This document shows positions 17,251 through 27,001 of a stretch of 64,000 bases of DNA, piece after piece. Source of the DNA: Acinetobacter baumannii. GTDB taxonomy: Bacteria > Pseudomonadota > Gammaproteobacteria > Pseudomonadales > Moraxellaceae. The position numbers and the translations under genes were made by a program. The notes under the pieces are model-generated. The model worked only from the letters and a program-made list of their open reading frames with translations. It did no database searches and was not told where the DNA came from. Location: contig NZ_JADVOP010000016.1 in assembly GCF_016508585.1 (NCBI RefSeq), forward strand, positions 1 to 64,000, in the 5' to 3' direction. The stretch's first letter is position 1; every line of letters starts with the position of its first letter.

Positions 17251-19469
17251 GAAATTTATTATTATCGAAAAAATTAAAACTCTCGGAAACTCGATTACTT
17301 ATTATTGATGACAATCAAATTCGCTATAATGAAATTATCAGTCTTTTTCAAAGCAAAAATCATCAAGTACAGGCGATTTTACTTGATGAGTTAAAAACTT
17401 TTGAAAAACAGCTCAATACATCGTGGGATTTAATTATTTTTGGGCGCGCTTATGATATTAAGATTGAGCAAGCTGTCACTCTCATTCAAGCTTCAGCTGA
17501 AATTGACATCCCTGTCCTGTTACTAAAACCAGAAGATTACCAATATAGCCAATATCAATCCTATATACAAAAAGGCATCTATGATGTTGTAAACCTCGAA
17601 TATACTGAACGTTTTTATATCAGTTTAATTAGAGCCCTCTCTTATAGTCGCACTTTGCAAAGCAAGCAACATTTATTAACAGAGCTTGAAAGTGCAAAAA
17701 ATCAGGCACAAGCTCTGGTCGAAGAACAACACAAAGCTGTTGCTTTGATTCAAGAAGGTATTCACACTCAAGCCAATGATGAATATCTAAAATTATTTGG
17801 TCTAAAAGATGAGAATGAAATTATTGGTTTACCTTTACTGGATATTTTACAACCTAAAAATATCAATGACTTCAAACAACGTTTTAAAAAGATTTCCCAA
17901 GGTCAATTTGATTTAGCCCGTTTTGAGATCGATACACTCAACAAAAATGCCAAATCCGAAAATCCTTTAAAAATTGAATTTCTTCCTTCCAATGAAGAAG
18001 ATTGTATTCAAATTACCATTGAAACCCATTCCGTCTCACAAAAAGCATCTTCTCACTCCACCGAATCAGGCAAGAAAACTGTTAGCCCTGTAGTCAGCAG
18101 CTTGCAACAGATCCAATATGCCCTGATTAATCAACCCGCCAACGCTAACGCTCTCGTATTATTCAGTTTTGCAGCTTGTCCAGATAATATTTTACTATCC
18201 AACTGGAAAACTGCGATTCAGTATTTAGATGGCTTTAAGAGTTTTATCAAAGAACAGACCAATACCACAGTCTATCAAATTGATAAGTTATTATATGCAG
18301 TGATTTTACAAGCAGAATCAGATGCCATTTTAGAGTCCCGGATCCATGGTTTACAAGCTTTAGAAAAACCGCAATTGCTTGAAATCGATGGAACAACCTA
18401 TCCATTAAGTGTGAAGATCGGTTATACCGACATTCAGCAAAACAGCTTTAATGAAAGCAATTTTAATCATGTTTTAGAACAAGCCTATGATCATCGCCTA
18501 AGCAAAAAAGACTCTGTTTCTGAGCAACAATTAACAGCAACATTACAAGATACTAAAATTGAATTGTCTTTGGTTGAACCTGCTTCAAATTCTGCAAAGC
18601 CACTTCAATTTGAACGCAATTCACTTCAATTAGAGCCAAAATCACAGCCAGATCCTGAACCAACACCTCATGAATCTGCTGCACAAGATATACAAGCCAA
18701 ACCAATTTTCAAAAATGCACCGATCCTAGAACAGATCATGCAATCTCTGGAGAAAGGTGAAATTCAGCTCAAGTATCAGCAGCTTTATGACAAACATGAC
18801 AGCAGTCTAAATACTTATGAAGTCACCAGTGGTTTTATTTTTGAAAATCAATGGAAAAAAGTCAGCAATTTAATTGAACTCGATGATGATATTGAACTGT
18901 CAATTAAACTTGATCGCTGGATTTTAGTTGAAGCATGCAAACAACTTCATAACTTTATTACACAATATCCACAAGCAAAATTAATTGTTAATTTGAATCG
19001 ACATGTTTTATTCCACGATAAGCAATTTCCAGAACTCATTTCTAAACTTCTGACTATTGTCGGCAGCCGTCAATCGCATCCACTGATTCTACAGTTTGAT
19101 GAAGAAGATATCGCCAAAAGCATTCTCGAAACACAAAAGCAATTTGCAATTCTACGTGACCACGGTGCTGAGATTTCAATTCGCCGCTTTGGCTCAAGCA
19201 TTTCTAGCGAAACGATATTGAAACAGCTGGATGTCAGTTTATTAACACTTGACGAAAAATTTACACAGAAGCTGAATAGTGATGCAACCATGAGCCAATT
19301 CCAACAGACTCTTGAAAAGTATCAAACCATCAAACCTGTTGAAATGCTGCTTAAAAATCTCAATGATATGAGCTTATTTGCAAATGCATGGAATGTAGAT
19401 GTTCGGTTCTTACAGGGTGAATATTTCCAGAAGAAACTGGACCATTTAACTGATGTTCAAGATCAATAA
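17232..19469 (+). CDS. FimX-like protein with degenerate REC-PAS-GGDEF-EAL domains
   Basis: A 745-residue protein. Residues about 1-130 resemble a response-regulator receiver (LLIIDDNQ) but the phosphoacceptor strand reads WDLIIFG without an Asp. A PAS-like part follows (about 165-265), then a region in the GGDEF position with no GGDEF motif, then an EAL-like domain from about 495. There the EAL signature is YEVTSG and the conserved QPI is YQQL, so it should not be a phosphodiesterase. The same degeneracy and domain order are seen in Pseudomonas FimX, a c-di-GMP-binding regulator of type IV pilus assembly. I infer that function here. It overlaps the upstream PilZ-like gene by 19 bases. Confidence 0.75.
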   Translation: MGSFKVRNLLLSKKLKLSETRLLIIDDNQIRYNEIISLFQSKNHQVQAILLDELKTFEKQLNTSWDLIIFGRAYDIKIEQAVTLIQASAEIDIPVLLLKPEDYQYSQYQSYIQKGIYDVVNLEYTERFYISLIRALSYSRTLQSKQHLLTELESAKNQAQALVEEQHKAVALIQEGIHTQANDEYLKLFGLKDENEIIGLPLLDILQPKNINDFKQRFKKISQGQFDLARFEIDTLNKNAKSENPLKIEFLPSNEEDCIQITIETHSVSQKASSHSTESGKKTVSPVVSSLQQIQYALINQPANANALVLFSFAACPDNILLSNWKTAIQYLDGFKSFIKEQTNTTVYQIDKLLYAVILQAESDAILESRIHGLQALEKPQLLEIDGTTYPLSVKIGYTDIQQNSFNESNFNHVLEQAYDHRLSKKDSVSEQQLTATLQDTKIELSLVEPASNSAKPLQFERNSLQLEPKSQPDPEPTPHESAAQDIQAKPIFKNAPILEQIMQSLEKGEIQLKYQQLYDKHDSSLNTYEVTSGFIFENQWKKVSNLIELDDDIELSIKLDRWILVEACKQLHNFITQYPQAKLIVNLNRHVLFHDKQFPELISKLLTIVGSRQSHPLILQFDEEDIAKSILETQKQFAILRDHGAEISIRRFGSSISSETILKQLDVSLLTLDEKFTQKLNSDATMSQFQQTLEKYQTIKPVEMLLKNLNDMSLFANAWNVDVRFLQGEYFQKKLDHLTDVQDQ

Positions 19470-19483
19470 ATAACGCTTATTTA

Positions 19484-19517
19484 AGATTGAGTATGGGGGT
19501 CAAATACTCAATCTTTT
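19484..19517 (+). terminator. Intrinsic terminator after the FimX-like gene
   Basis: Eleven-base stem AGATTGAGTAT (19484-19494) / ATACTCAATCT (19504-19514) followed by a short U-run, 14 bases after the stop codon. Confidence 0.75.
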
Positions 19518-19548
19518 ATAAATCAATCTTTCATTGATCACAGATACA

Positions 19549-19574
19549 AAAAAACGGGCAAAAGCCCGTTTTTT
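19549..19574. terminator. Intrinsic terminator of rpmE
   Basis: Stem AAAAAACGGGC / GCCCGTTTTTT with loop AAAA; U-runs on both strands. It lies 13 bases beyond the rpmE stop. Confidence 0.88.
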
Positions 19575-19587
19575 ATGTTTTGTCGTA

Positions 19588-19812
19588 TTAACGCTTAACA
19601 GAACGTGACATACCAGCAAAACGTTGTTTGAACTTATCGATACGACCGCCAGTATCCACATTCTTTTGTTTACCAGTATAGAATGGGTGGCAAGCTGAAC
19701 ATACGTCTAGGTAAATCGTTTCTTTACCTAAAGCAGAACGAGTTTCGATAACGTTACCACATGAACAAGTAGCAACTAATTTTTCATATTTTGGGTGAAT
19801 ATCGGCACGCAT
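19588..19812 (-). CDS. rpmE: 50S ribosomal protein L31, zinc-binding form
   Basis: A 74-residue L31 beginning [20 protein letters not shown] with the second pair [13 protein letters not shown]. The four cysteines (C16, C18, C37, C40) mark the zinc-containing C+ form, as opposed to the zinc-free RpmE2 form made under zinc limitation. A strong AGGAG site precedes the ATG. A long, structured leader lies upstream (separate entry). Confidence 0.96.
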   Translation of the reverse strand: MRADIHPKYEKLVATCSCGNVIETRSALGKETIYLDVCSACHPFYTGKQKNVDTGGRIDKFKQRFAGMSRSVKR

Positions 19813-19996
19813 GGTCGATTCTCCTAAGTTAAGAAAGGTTTAGCTGTCGTCGCAATTAACCACTCTCAAACATCTCATCAGAAACTTTGAGGAAGGCTGA
19901 ATATCTTCAGCAGGTTAACACCACAACAGACCATTTCTTTTGGCCCACCGAGACTATAAGTGTCAGAGCTAAGCACAACAAGTGGGCAAGATTATA
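19813..19996 (-). promoter_or_regulatory. rpmE promoter and structured mRNA leader
   Basis: A TATAAT box is at 19991-19996 on the minus strand, about 180 bases before the start codon. The leader contains an outer GCCCAC/GTGGGC pairing enclosing a small GAC/GTC hairpin, then a perfect hairpin GCTGAA-GATA-TTCAGC (19896-19911), then CTCAAA/TTTGAG (19865-19891), and finally the AGGAG site. L31 autoregulation through its leader has been reported in E. coli; the same is inferred here. Confidence 0.5.
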
Positions 19997-20044
19997 CGCG
20001 ATAAATATTTTGATTGCGATCTATTTTCAACAAATTGATCAAAT

Positions 20045-21025
20045 TTACTCACTTGAATGCTGTTGTTTAGACCAATAATTTGCAATGACCCCACACACCA
20101 TTAACTGAATCTGATGGAAGATCATGATCGGCAATACAATCATACCTAAGGGTTGCCCAATAAATAAAATTTGTGCCATAGGCACACCACTGGCGAGTGT
20201 CTTCTTTGAACCACAGAAGAAAATGGAAATTTGATCTGCCTGACTAAAGCCCAGCCATTTGGGAATATATAAAGCCAACAGCATAATCGCAGTCAGTAAA
20301 ACCGAGCAAGCCAATACCAAATAGATTAATGTGGTTAAACTCACCTGATGCCACAGTCCCGCAACCACTGCCCCACTAAATGCGCCATATACCACCATTA
20401 AAATAGAACCTTGGTCAAAAACTTTGACGATTTTTGGCATTTTTTGCATTAAAGGAAATACATAAGGGCGCAAAACCTGTCCAAGAATAAAAGGCACCAA
20501 CAGCAATAAGGTAATTTCAATGATCGATGAAGTTGGATCGTAATTGTGCTTCGATTGTCCAAATATAAACAAGCTGACTAAAATTGGAGTAATAAACATC
20601 CCGATTAAATTGGAAAATGATGCACTGCATACGGCTGCCGCCACATTACCTTTCGCCACTGAAGTAAATGCAATGGATGATTGCACCGTTGATGGTAAAA
20701 AGCACATGAACAGAAAGCCCCAATACAATTGTTGACCCAATAAAGGCTCAAGCACGGGTTTAGCCATCAATCCCAATACAGGAAATACAATAAAGGTGAT
20801 CGCAAAGACCAATGCATGTAATTTCCAGTGCAGAATACCTTCGATCACAGCTTCTCGCGAGAGTTTTGCCCCATGTAAAAAAAATAAAATGGCTATCGCG
20901 ATTGTGGTAATTTTACCAAAAATAGCAGCTGCTTGACCTGAAATGGGTAAAAAGGAAGCTAAAACCACCATCGCGATTAACAATATCGTAAATCGATCCA
21001 ATGCCAATAATTTCAACATTTTCAT
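20045..21025 (-). CDS. Bile acid:sodium symporter-like transporter (PF13593 type)
   Basis: About 326 residues and about ten membrane helices. Characteristic segments are FFLHGAKLSREAV after the second helix, FLPSTVQSSIAFTSVAKGNVAAAVCSASFSN (helix 4 region, read in parts) and FCGSKKTLASGVPMAQ in the second repeat, which together identify the SBF-like family related to YfeH. The ATG at 21025 has a GGAAG site and is preferred over the upstream TTG. The physiological substrate is not known. It is convergent with nothing nearby and seems to be a single-gene unit. Confidence 0.82.
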   Translation of the reverse strand: MKMLKLLALDRFTILLIAMVVLASFLPISGQAAAIFGKITTIAIAILFFLHGAKLSREAVIEGILHWKLHALVFAITFIVFPVLGLMAKPVLEPLLGQQLYWGFLFMCFLPSTVQSSIAFTSVAKGNVAAAVCSASFSNLIGMFITPILVSLFIFGQSKHNYDPTSSIIEITLLLLVPFILGQVLRPYVFPLMQKMPKIVKVFDQGSILMVVYGAFSGAVVAGLWHQVSLTTLIYLVLACSVLLTAIMLLALYIPKWLGFSQADQISIFFCGSKKTLASGVPMAQILFIGQPLGMIVLPIMIFHQIQLMVCGVIANYWSKQQHSSE

Positions 21026-21189
21026 AAGCAACTTCCTGTATTTTAAATATGAAAAAGCCCAGTAGTTTAATTTTACCTATGGGTAAAATTCAATCTTACT
21101 GAGCTCTGTAAATAATGCTACTAATTTGACGAAATGTTCACTATTTATTTACGACACATATCAACTTAATTTAAGTTACTCTTAAGTGA

Positions 21190-21591
21190 TTAGTTATTTC
21201 TTGCATCTTGATCTTGCTGGATTAATTCTATTTTGTAGCCGTCTGGATCTTCAACAAAGGCAATTACAGTTACTCCACCTTTCATTGGTCCTGCCTCACG
21301 TACTACATTACCGCCACGGGCTTTGATCTCTTCACAAGCTTTATAAGCATCCTCTACACCAATCGCAATATGTCCATAAGCATTCCCCAACTCATAACTT
21401 GCCGTATCCCAGTTATGGGTGAGTTCTAATACAGTGTTATGCTCTTCATCACCATACCCCACAAAAGCAAGAGTAAAGCGCCCTTCCTCATAGTCTCGTT
21501 TACGAAGTAAGGTCATACCGAGAACTTCAGTATAGAACGCCAAAGACTGTTCTAGATTGCCTACACGTAACATGGTATGTAGCATGCGCAT
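21190..21591 (-). CDS. gloA: Lactoylglutathione lyase (glyoxalase I)
   Basis: A 133-residue vicinal-oxygen-chelate enzyme beginning [17 protein letters not shown]. The metal ligands are visible as His5, Glu in TVLELTHNW, His in AYGHIAIGV and Glu in GYKIELIQQ, matching the H-E-H-E set of nickel-type glyoxalase I. It converts the methylglyoxal-glutathione adduct to S-lactoylglutathione. Length and motifs are close to E. coli GloA (135). Confidence 0.95.
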   Translation of the reverse strand: MRMLHTMLRVGNLEQSLAFYTEVLGMTLLRKRDYEEGRFTLAFVGYGDEEHNTVLELTHNWDTASYELGNAYGHIAIGVEDAYKACEEIKARGGNVVREAGPMKGGVTVIAFVEDPDGYKIELIQQDQDARNN

Positions 21592-21896
21592 GATTGATTG
21601 TCCTGTTAAATCAGATATTGTCTGTCAATATAGGCAATACTGTTCAATATTTCAATTTTTCCCTATTTGGCAGGATTGAAGCACCTATCAGATGAATGAA
21701 GTTTGATCACAAACTGAGGTTTTCTTACTGCTGTCTCAAATGAAGTGCTATAAAGTTGATCCCTATTGCTACGCTTAACTTCAAATTAGCTTTCATCTTT
21801 GACCGGGAATTCAAAAAAAACCTATTCTATCTTCACGATAAAATAGGTCTGTCTCAAAAACCATTCATAAAATTAAAAAATGAAAAATAAATGGTT
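21592..21896. other. Intergenic region between gloA and ampG-like gene
   Basis: About 305 bases without a gene. It contains the ampG terminator at 21812-21848 and otherwise the gloA upstream region, in which I could not place a clear promoter. Confidence 0.5.
21812..21848 (-). terminator. Intrinsic terminator of the ampG-like gene
   Basis: On the minus strand a 12-base stem (21837-21848 with 21820-21831, one G-U pair) and 5-base loop is followed by eight U residues. Confidence 0.82.
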
Positions 21897-24083
21897 CTAA
21901 ACTTGCGTCTCTCTTAATTGATGTTCACGTAATAACTTCGCCACCCACAACACTAAAAATAGAATTGGGATACCAATTAACGTGGTCATTAAGAAAAATT
22001 TTGGATAGCCAATATTGGTCACAATGGTGCCTGAATATCCGCCGAGTATTTTGGGGGTTAAGGTCATTAACGAACTAAAAATTGCATATTGAACAGCAGT
22101 GAATGATACACTCGTCAAACTCGACAGGAATGCAATAAAGGCAGCACCCGCCAGTCCTGAAGCTAAATTGTCCACCACAATCGCAAAATACAACCATCCA
22201 GAGCTATATTGCTCAATTACTTTACCTTTAATTTCAACAGAGCTATTGGTATCCGCTTTCACCACGGGTACTGGTTGAATATCTACATCAATATCTGCTT
22301 TTTTCTCAGCCAACTGATAGTGTTGATCAGTGTAAAGAGATATTTTTGGATTTTTATAATTGACTACTGCAATGATCGTTTTAGATGCTGATGCTTGTAA
22401 ATCTTTTCCATCGACCGTCCCACTGAACAGACCATCTTTGTCTAATTTGGCTGGATAGCTTTTAGCATCAAGTTTCAAAGTAATCGGTTTATCCTCTTGA
22501 AGATCAGCAAGTTTTACCCCTATCGTCTGACCTTTGATCACGATACTCTGCTTGGATTCTGCTACAGTTAAACTGTTATCACTGGTGACCGGAAATAATT
22601 TGATTTGGGCAGTGCCGTTGTCAATTAAATAAGGCACGGTATATTGTTGAGCTACTGCTTGATCTACCAGAGCCGCATCAATACGTAATGTTTTGGCTTG
22701 TACCAAATCTTGACTAGGTATCGCGACTTTCCAGTACCCTACCTCATCAGGCATGGCTTGAAAGGTTTTGTCTGCTACATGGATTTGAACTGGCTGCATC
22801 GGTGCTCCAGACTTCACCAAACCAATAAAAATCAAGTTGGTTGAACTCGCTAAAACTGCTCCAACAAACATTAATTTCATAATGTTCATGCGTTGGGCAA
22901 GCAAGCCCCCTAGAAAACCACCCAACAAACTAAAAATCACACCATATATTTTAACGGCTTCAGCAATTTGTTCTTTGGTAAAATTAAGATCCTGATAAAA
23001 AACATTCGAAATAACCCCCGCAATGATGTCTGAGATTCGATAAAAACCAATAAGCAGCAGTAAAACCAATGCCAGTTTTAAACCGTAACGTTTAAAAAAA
23101 TCTGCAATCGGATTCACCCATGTTTCATAAGCCATCTGCTGATTGACGACACCCAATCGAATCAATACAGAAGCAACAAATACTGCCCCTGCACCCGATC
23201 CCAAAAATCGCACAGCTTCCATTAGAAATTTAAGAAAACTATCTTCTACTTTCCAAGTCGTTTGCAGATATTGAATCAAGTCATCTGAATAAATATAAAA
23301 ACATACAAAGCTGGCTACAGCCAAAACAAATACAAGAACCAGACGATAGTAATCAATATTTTTATAGTGTTTATCGACACGGTTAACTTGTGGTTCACGG
23401 ATCAAAAGCGTTGTAATTAACCCCACAACCATCACAACAGCCATGGTTAAATATGTGTATTTCCATGCCTCATAAATATAATTGCCTTTTGCCGTTCCTA
23501 AAGATGCAGCTAAAAACAATGCACCGGCACCTGCAACAATCATCCCCAAACGATAACCAGCGTTATAGGTTGACGCCAGTACCGTCTGCATTTCAGTTTC
23601 AGCCAACTCGATTCGATAGGCATCAATAACAATATCTTGCGTGGCAGCTGAAAACCCAAGCAAAACCGCACCCACTGCCATTTGGTAGATATAACTTTGA
23701 CCCAATGCTGGATCTGAAAATGCCATGATACAAATTGCACAAATAATCAGGATTTGAGCGATCAACAACCAAGCCCGTCGTCGACCTAATTTTTTTGTTA
23801 AAACAGGTACTGGCAATTCATCAATCAATGGCGCCCACACAAATTTAAAAGAATAGCCCAAAGCTGCCCAACTGAAGAAAGTGACAGCACTTTTTTCAAT
23901 TCCAGCCTCACCCAGCCATAGAGATAAACTCGAAAAAATCAATAGAATCGGAATACCTGCTGAAAAGCCAAGAAATAGCATGATTGCAGCACGGCGGTCT
24001 AAAAATGCAGCAAAAGCAGATTTCCATCCATTTTTCACGGTTGAATTCTGCTCAGACGATTGCTGAGATAGTTGCGTTGTCAT
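21897..24083 (-). CDS. ampG: AmpG-like muropeptide permease with large beta-rich insertion
   Basis: A 728-residue major-facilitator protein. The N-terminal half shows the AmpG features LGFSAGIPILLIFSSLSLWL, YSFKFVWAPLIDELPVP, LGRRRAWLL and SAATQDIVIDAYRIE (the conserved Asp-Ile-Val-Ile-Asp-Ala), so it should import anhydro-muropeptides from the periplasm for cell-wall recycling and beta-lactamase control. E. coli AmpG has about 490 residues; the extra about 204 residues (425-628, DNA 22200-22811) are a soluble beta-rich segment before the last helices, with two parts resembling bacterial adhesin Ig-like repeats (GYWKVAIPSQDL, GLFSGTVDGKDL). Topology predicts which side it faces, but I could not decide it. 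Confidence 0.85.
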   Translation of the reverse strand: MTTQLSQQSSEQNSTVKNGWKSAFAAFLDRRAAIMLFLGFSAGIPILLIFSSLSLWLGEAGIEKSAVTFFSWAALGYSFKFVWAPLIDELPVPVLTKKLGRRRAWLLIAQILIICAICIMAFSDPALGQSYIYQMAVGAVLLGFSAATQDIVIDAYRIELAETEMQTVLASTYNAGYRLGMIVAGAGALFLAASLGTAKGNYIYEAWKYTYLTMAVVMVVGLITTLLIREPQVNRVDKHYKNIDYYRLVLVFVLAVASFVCFYIYSDDLIQYLQTTWKVEDSFLKFLMEAVRFLGSGAGAVFVASVLIRLGVVNQQMAYETWVNPIADFFKRYGLKLALVLLLLIGFYRISDIIAGVISNVFYQDLNFTKEQIAEAVKIYGVIFSLLGGFLGGLLAQRMNIMKLMFVGAVLASSTNLIFIGLVKSGAPMQPVQIHVADKTFQAMPDEVGYWKVAIPSQDLVQAKTLRIDAALVDQAVAQQYTVPYLIDNGTAQIKLFPVTSDNSLTVAESKQSIVIKGQTIGVKLADLQEDKPITLKLDAKSYPAKLDKDGLFSGTVDGKDLQASASKTIIAVVNYKNPKISLYTDQHYQLAEKKADIDVDIQPVPVVKADTNSSVEIKGKVIEQYSSGWLYFAIVVDNLASGLAGAAFIAFLSSLTSVSFTAVQYAIFSSLMTLTPKILGGYSGTIVTNIGYPKFFLMTTLIGIPILFLVLWVAKLLREHQLRETQV

Positions 24084-24264
24084 TGCGTTGTTATTTTCTG
24101 AAAAATGAAATAATGCTATTCAACCTTTTAATGCTTAGAGTTTCAATCACTTTTATGCAACTAAGATCGTCTTTTACAGATATTTCCGCTATAGATGCTT
24201 GATCTTTACCCCCAATCCTGTATACCTTTAAGCTTTCAACCCATATAAGTTTTGGATTTCACCT

Positions 24265-26892
24265 GTGACCCAAAGACACGATCAATTAAGCTCTACCGCT
24301 GTTTCAAATACTCACACCGCAAACTTAATACAAAAAACTGAAACCCATTTTCCATCTGCTTTTGATCAAACGGAAATTCAAAATACCTTGACACTCACAG
24401 CTCTAAAACCAGAACAACTGACACATATTCCAGATCTCTCCAAGATTCCTTCGTCAACCAGAAGAATCAAACCCTTGAACAATTTTCTGGGTCAAGATCG
24501 TGCGAAAGCATCCGTTGAGGCTGGTATAGCCTTGCCTTATTCCGGCTATAATATTTTTGCTGTAGGTACCGCGGGGCTAGGCAAACGCACCATGATTAAA
24601 CGTTTGCTTCAGCAACATGCCAAAGCAATGCAAACCCCAGATGACTGGGTATATGTTTATAACTTTAAAAATGCACGGCAACCGATTGCTTTACGCTTCC
24701 AAGCAGGACAAGCCAACAAATTCCAAGCACTGCTGCATCAAACTTGGCAAACCATACTCAAGCAGCTTGAACGTCGTTTTAGTGCAGAAACCTATCACAA
24801 CCGTATTGAACGCATTCGCCAGATTACTGGCAATGAACAACAGCTTGCACTGGTTGAACTGACCAAAGAAGGTGAAGATCTTGACTTAAAGCTGGTCAAT
24901 CGAAACGATGAACACATTTTTGTACCCATCCATGTCAAAGATGACAAAGTATTGGAAATGTCACAGGAAGACCTTAATGCACTGGATAGCAAACAGCGTG
25001 CAGAAATTAACTCCAATATGCGTTATATGGATAAAAAGCTGGAACGCCTGGGTCTTCAATTAGGTGACCTTGAAGATGACGCTCGTGATCAAGTTTCTGA
25101 GCTTAATCGCGACATTGCCAAACAAGTGGTTATCCCTCGTATTGAGCAGATTCTCAACAAATTCAAAACCGTACATGGCTTAGAACAATATTTAAAGCTT
25201 TTTGCAGCAGATATTATTGATAATGTTGAAACAATTTTAGACCAAGAAGGTGAAGAGTTCTCTCCTTCTCTCTTTAATCGCGTACCTTCCAGATATCAAG
25301 CCAATGTTGTAGTGAGCAACAAACCGAATACTGGTGCACCTGTAATTTTTGAAGACTTCCCAACGCATTACAATTTACTTGGACATGTTGAGCAACTCAC
25401 CCAAAACGGAACCATTACCACAGATTTCACGCTGATTCGCCCGGGTTCATTACATCAGGCCAATGGTGGTTTCCTGATTTTGGAAGCTGAACAACTCCTG
25501 GAGCAGCCATATGCATGGCAAGGCTTAAAACGTGCTTTAAAATCAGGGCAGCTTAAACTGTCTTCTTTAGAACATATGCTGACTTTGACAGGAAGTATTT
25601 CTATTGAACCCGCTTCAATCCCCCTCAACCTTAAAGTTGTTTTACTCGCTGAGCCAGAGATATATTATGAAATTCTAGAAGTAGAACCAGAGTTGGGCAG
25701 TGTCTTCAAGATCCGCGCAGATTTTACCGATACCTTGCAGCGTAATGATGACAATGAGCAAGCCTATATGCAATTGATTGCAGACTATGTTCAGCAAGAC
25801 AAGTTATTACCTTTTGATCGCTCAGCTTTGGCTGCTTTACTCACAGACTCTAGCCGCCAAGCTGAAGATCAAAGTTCTCTGTCACTCCATGCGCTAACCT
25901 TAGGTGATTTAATTCGTGAGTCACATCATCATGCCGCACAATCTGATGAAAAGTTGGTTACCTCCCATCACATCAATACAGCCCTCAAACATCGTCAGTA
26001 TCGCTTAGGCTATTTAAGAGAACTTTATTGGCAAGACCTCTCGCGTGGCACGCAATTAATTGAAACCCGTGGGCATCGTTTAGGTCAGATTAATGCGTTA
26101 TCTGTGATCCAATATGCCGATGTTGAATTTGGACTACCATCACGTTTAACTGCGTCCGTGTATCAAGGTGGCGGTGATATTCTAGATATTGAACGCAGTG
26201 TCGAATTAGGTGGCTCTTTACATGCAAAAGGCGTTTTGCTCATGTCCAGCTTCCTAAAAGCACATTTTGGACGTGAACAGATTCTGCACTTCTCTGCCGC
26301 ACTTGCCTTTGAACAAAGTTATGGTCAAGTTGACGGTGACAGTGCAACGGTTGCTGAGTTATCAGCGTTAATCTCTGCAATTTGCCAATTGCCAATTGAT
26401 CAATCCTGGGCAATTACAGGTTCAATGAACCAGTTGGGGCAAGTACAACCTATTGGCGGTGTGAATGCAAAAATCGAAGGCTTCTTTGATGCATGCAAAC
26501 TGCAAGGTTTGACTGGCAAACAAGGTGTGATTATTCCACGTCAAAATATGCAACATTTAATGCTACGCCAGGACGTTATAGATGCAGTAAATCAAAATCA
26601 ATTCCACATCCATGCCATAGACACGATTGATCAGGCATTAGAAATCTTAATGGCTCGCCCAGTCGGTAGTTTGGATAAAAAAGGACGTTATACCAAAGGC
26701 TCTATCTATGCTGCTGTAATGGCCCAACTCGAATATTGGCAAGCACTTGAGGATGGTGTTGAAATAGAGCAAAAACCAAAGAAAAAGAAAAAGAAGAAGG
26801 ATAAAAAAGACAAGAAAGTTGAAATTGAACCGGCTTCATTCACTGAAGAAGTGCAGTCTGATGGAGTGACCAAGCAGAACAAGCGCAAGTAA
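24265..26892 (+). CDS. LonB/LonH-type ATP-dependent protease
   Basis: An 875-residue protein of the AAA_32-Lon_C family (like E. coli YcbZ). The P-loop is at about residue 98-108 as VGTAGLGKRT, with Arg where Ser/Thr is usual after the lysine. A long coiled-coil-like insertion (about 165-290) follows, then Walker B-like GGFLILEAEQLL. The C-terminal protease domain has the Ser-Lys dyad: Ser in DGDSATVAELS (about 691) and Lys in GGVNAKIEGF (about 735). The end is a lysine-rich tail (KPKKKKKKKDKKDKK). The start is GTG at 24265. It is cytosolic; substrates are unknown. Not the housekeeping Lon, which is shorter and has a LAN domain. Confidence 0.85.
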   Translation: MTQRHDQLSSTAVSNTHTANLIQKTETHFPSAFDQTEIQNTLTLTALKPEQLTHIPDLSKIPSSTRRIKPLNNFLGQDRAKASVEAGIALPYSGYNIFAVGTAGLGKRTMIKRLLQQHAKAMQTPDDWVYVYNFKNARQPIALRFQAGQANKFQALLHQTWQTILKQLERRFSAETYHNRIERIRQITGNEQQLALVELTKEGEDLDLKLVNRNDEHIFVPIHVKDDKVLEMSQEDLNALDSKQRAEINSNMRYMDKKLERLGLQLGDLEDDARDQVSELNRDIAKQVVIPRIEQILNKFKTVHGLEQYLKLFAADIIDNVETILDQEGEEFSPSLFNRVPSRYQANVVVSNKPNTGAPVIFEDFPTHYNLLGHVEQLTQNGTITTDFTLIRPGSLHQANGGFLILEAEQLLEQPYAWQGLKRALKSGQLKLSSLEHMLTLTGSISIEPASIPLNLKVVLLAEPEIYYEILEVEPELGSVFKIRADFTDTLQRNDDNEQAYMQLIADYVQQDKLLPFDRSALAALLTDSSRQAEDQSSLSLHALTLGDLIRESHHHAAQSDEKLVTSHHINTALKHRQYRLGYLRELYWQDLSRGTQLIETRGHRLGQINALSVIQYADVEFGLPSRLTASVYQGGGDILDIERSVELGGSLHAKGVLLMSSFLKAHFGREQILHFSAALAFEQSYGQVDGDSATVAELSALISAICQLPIDQSWAITGSMNQLGQVQPIGGVNAKIEGFFDACKLQGLTGKQGVIIPRQNMQHLMLRQDVIDAVNQNQFHIHAIDTIDQALEILMARPVGSLDKKGRYTKGSIYAAVMAQLEYWQALEDGVEIEQKPKKKKKKKDKKDKKVEIEPASFTEEVQSDGVTKQNKRK

Positions 26893-26912
26893 AATTTACC
26901 CAAGCTTATCTT

Positions 26913-26940
26913 GATGGAGCCTCTAATTTGAGGCTTCATC
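26913..26940 (+). terminator. Probable terminator of the Lon-like gene
   Basis: Eleven-base stem GATGGAGCCTC / GAGGCTTCATC with one G-U pair and a 6-base loop, followed by a weak U-rich stretch. Confidence 0.6.
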
Positions 26941-26966
26941 TATTTTGATTAACATTAGGCAGTAAA

Positions 26967-26986
26967 AAAGCACCTTACGGTGCTTT
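26967..26986 (-). terminator. Intrinsic terminator of grxD
   Basis: Stem AAAGCACC / GGTGCTTT with loop TTAC; on the minus strand it continues into a run of U residues. It lies 15 bases after the grxD stop. Confidence 0.78.
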
Positions 26987-27001
26987 CTGTGCATCAGTGG
27001 C

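Noticed and set aside
26706..26939. Minus-strand frame rich in Phe and Ser
   Set aside because: It is the complement of the lysine-rich tail of the Lon-like gene.
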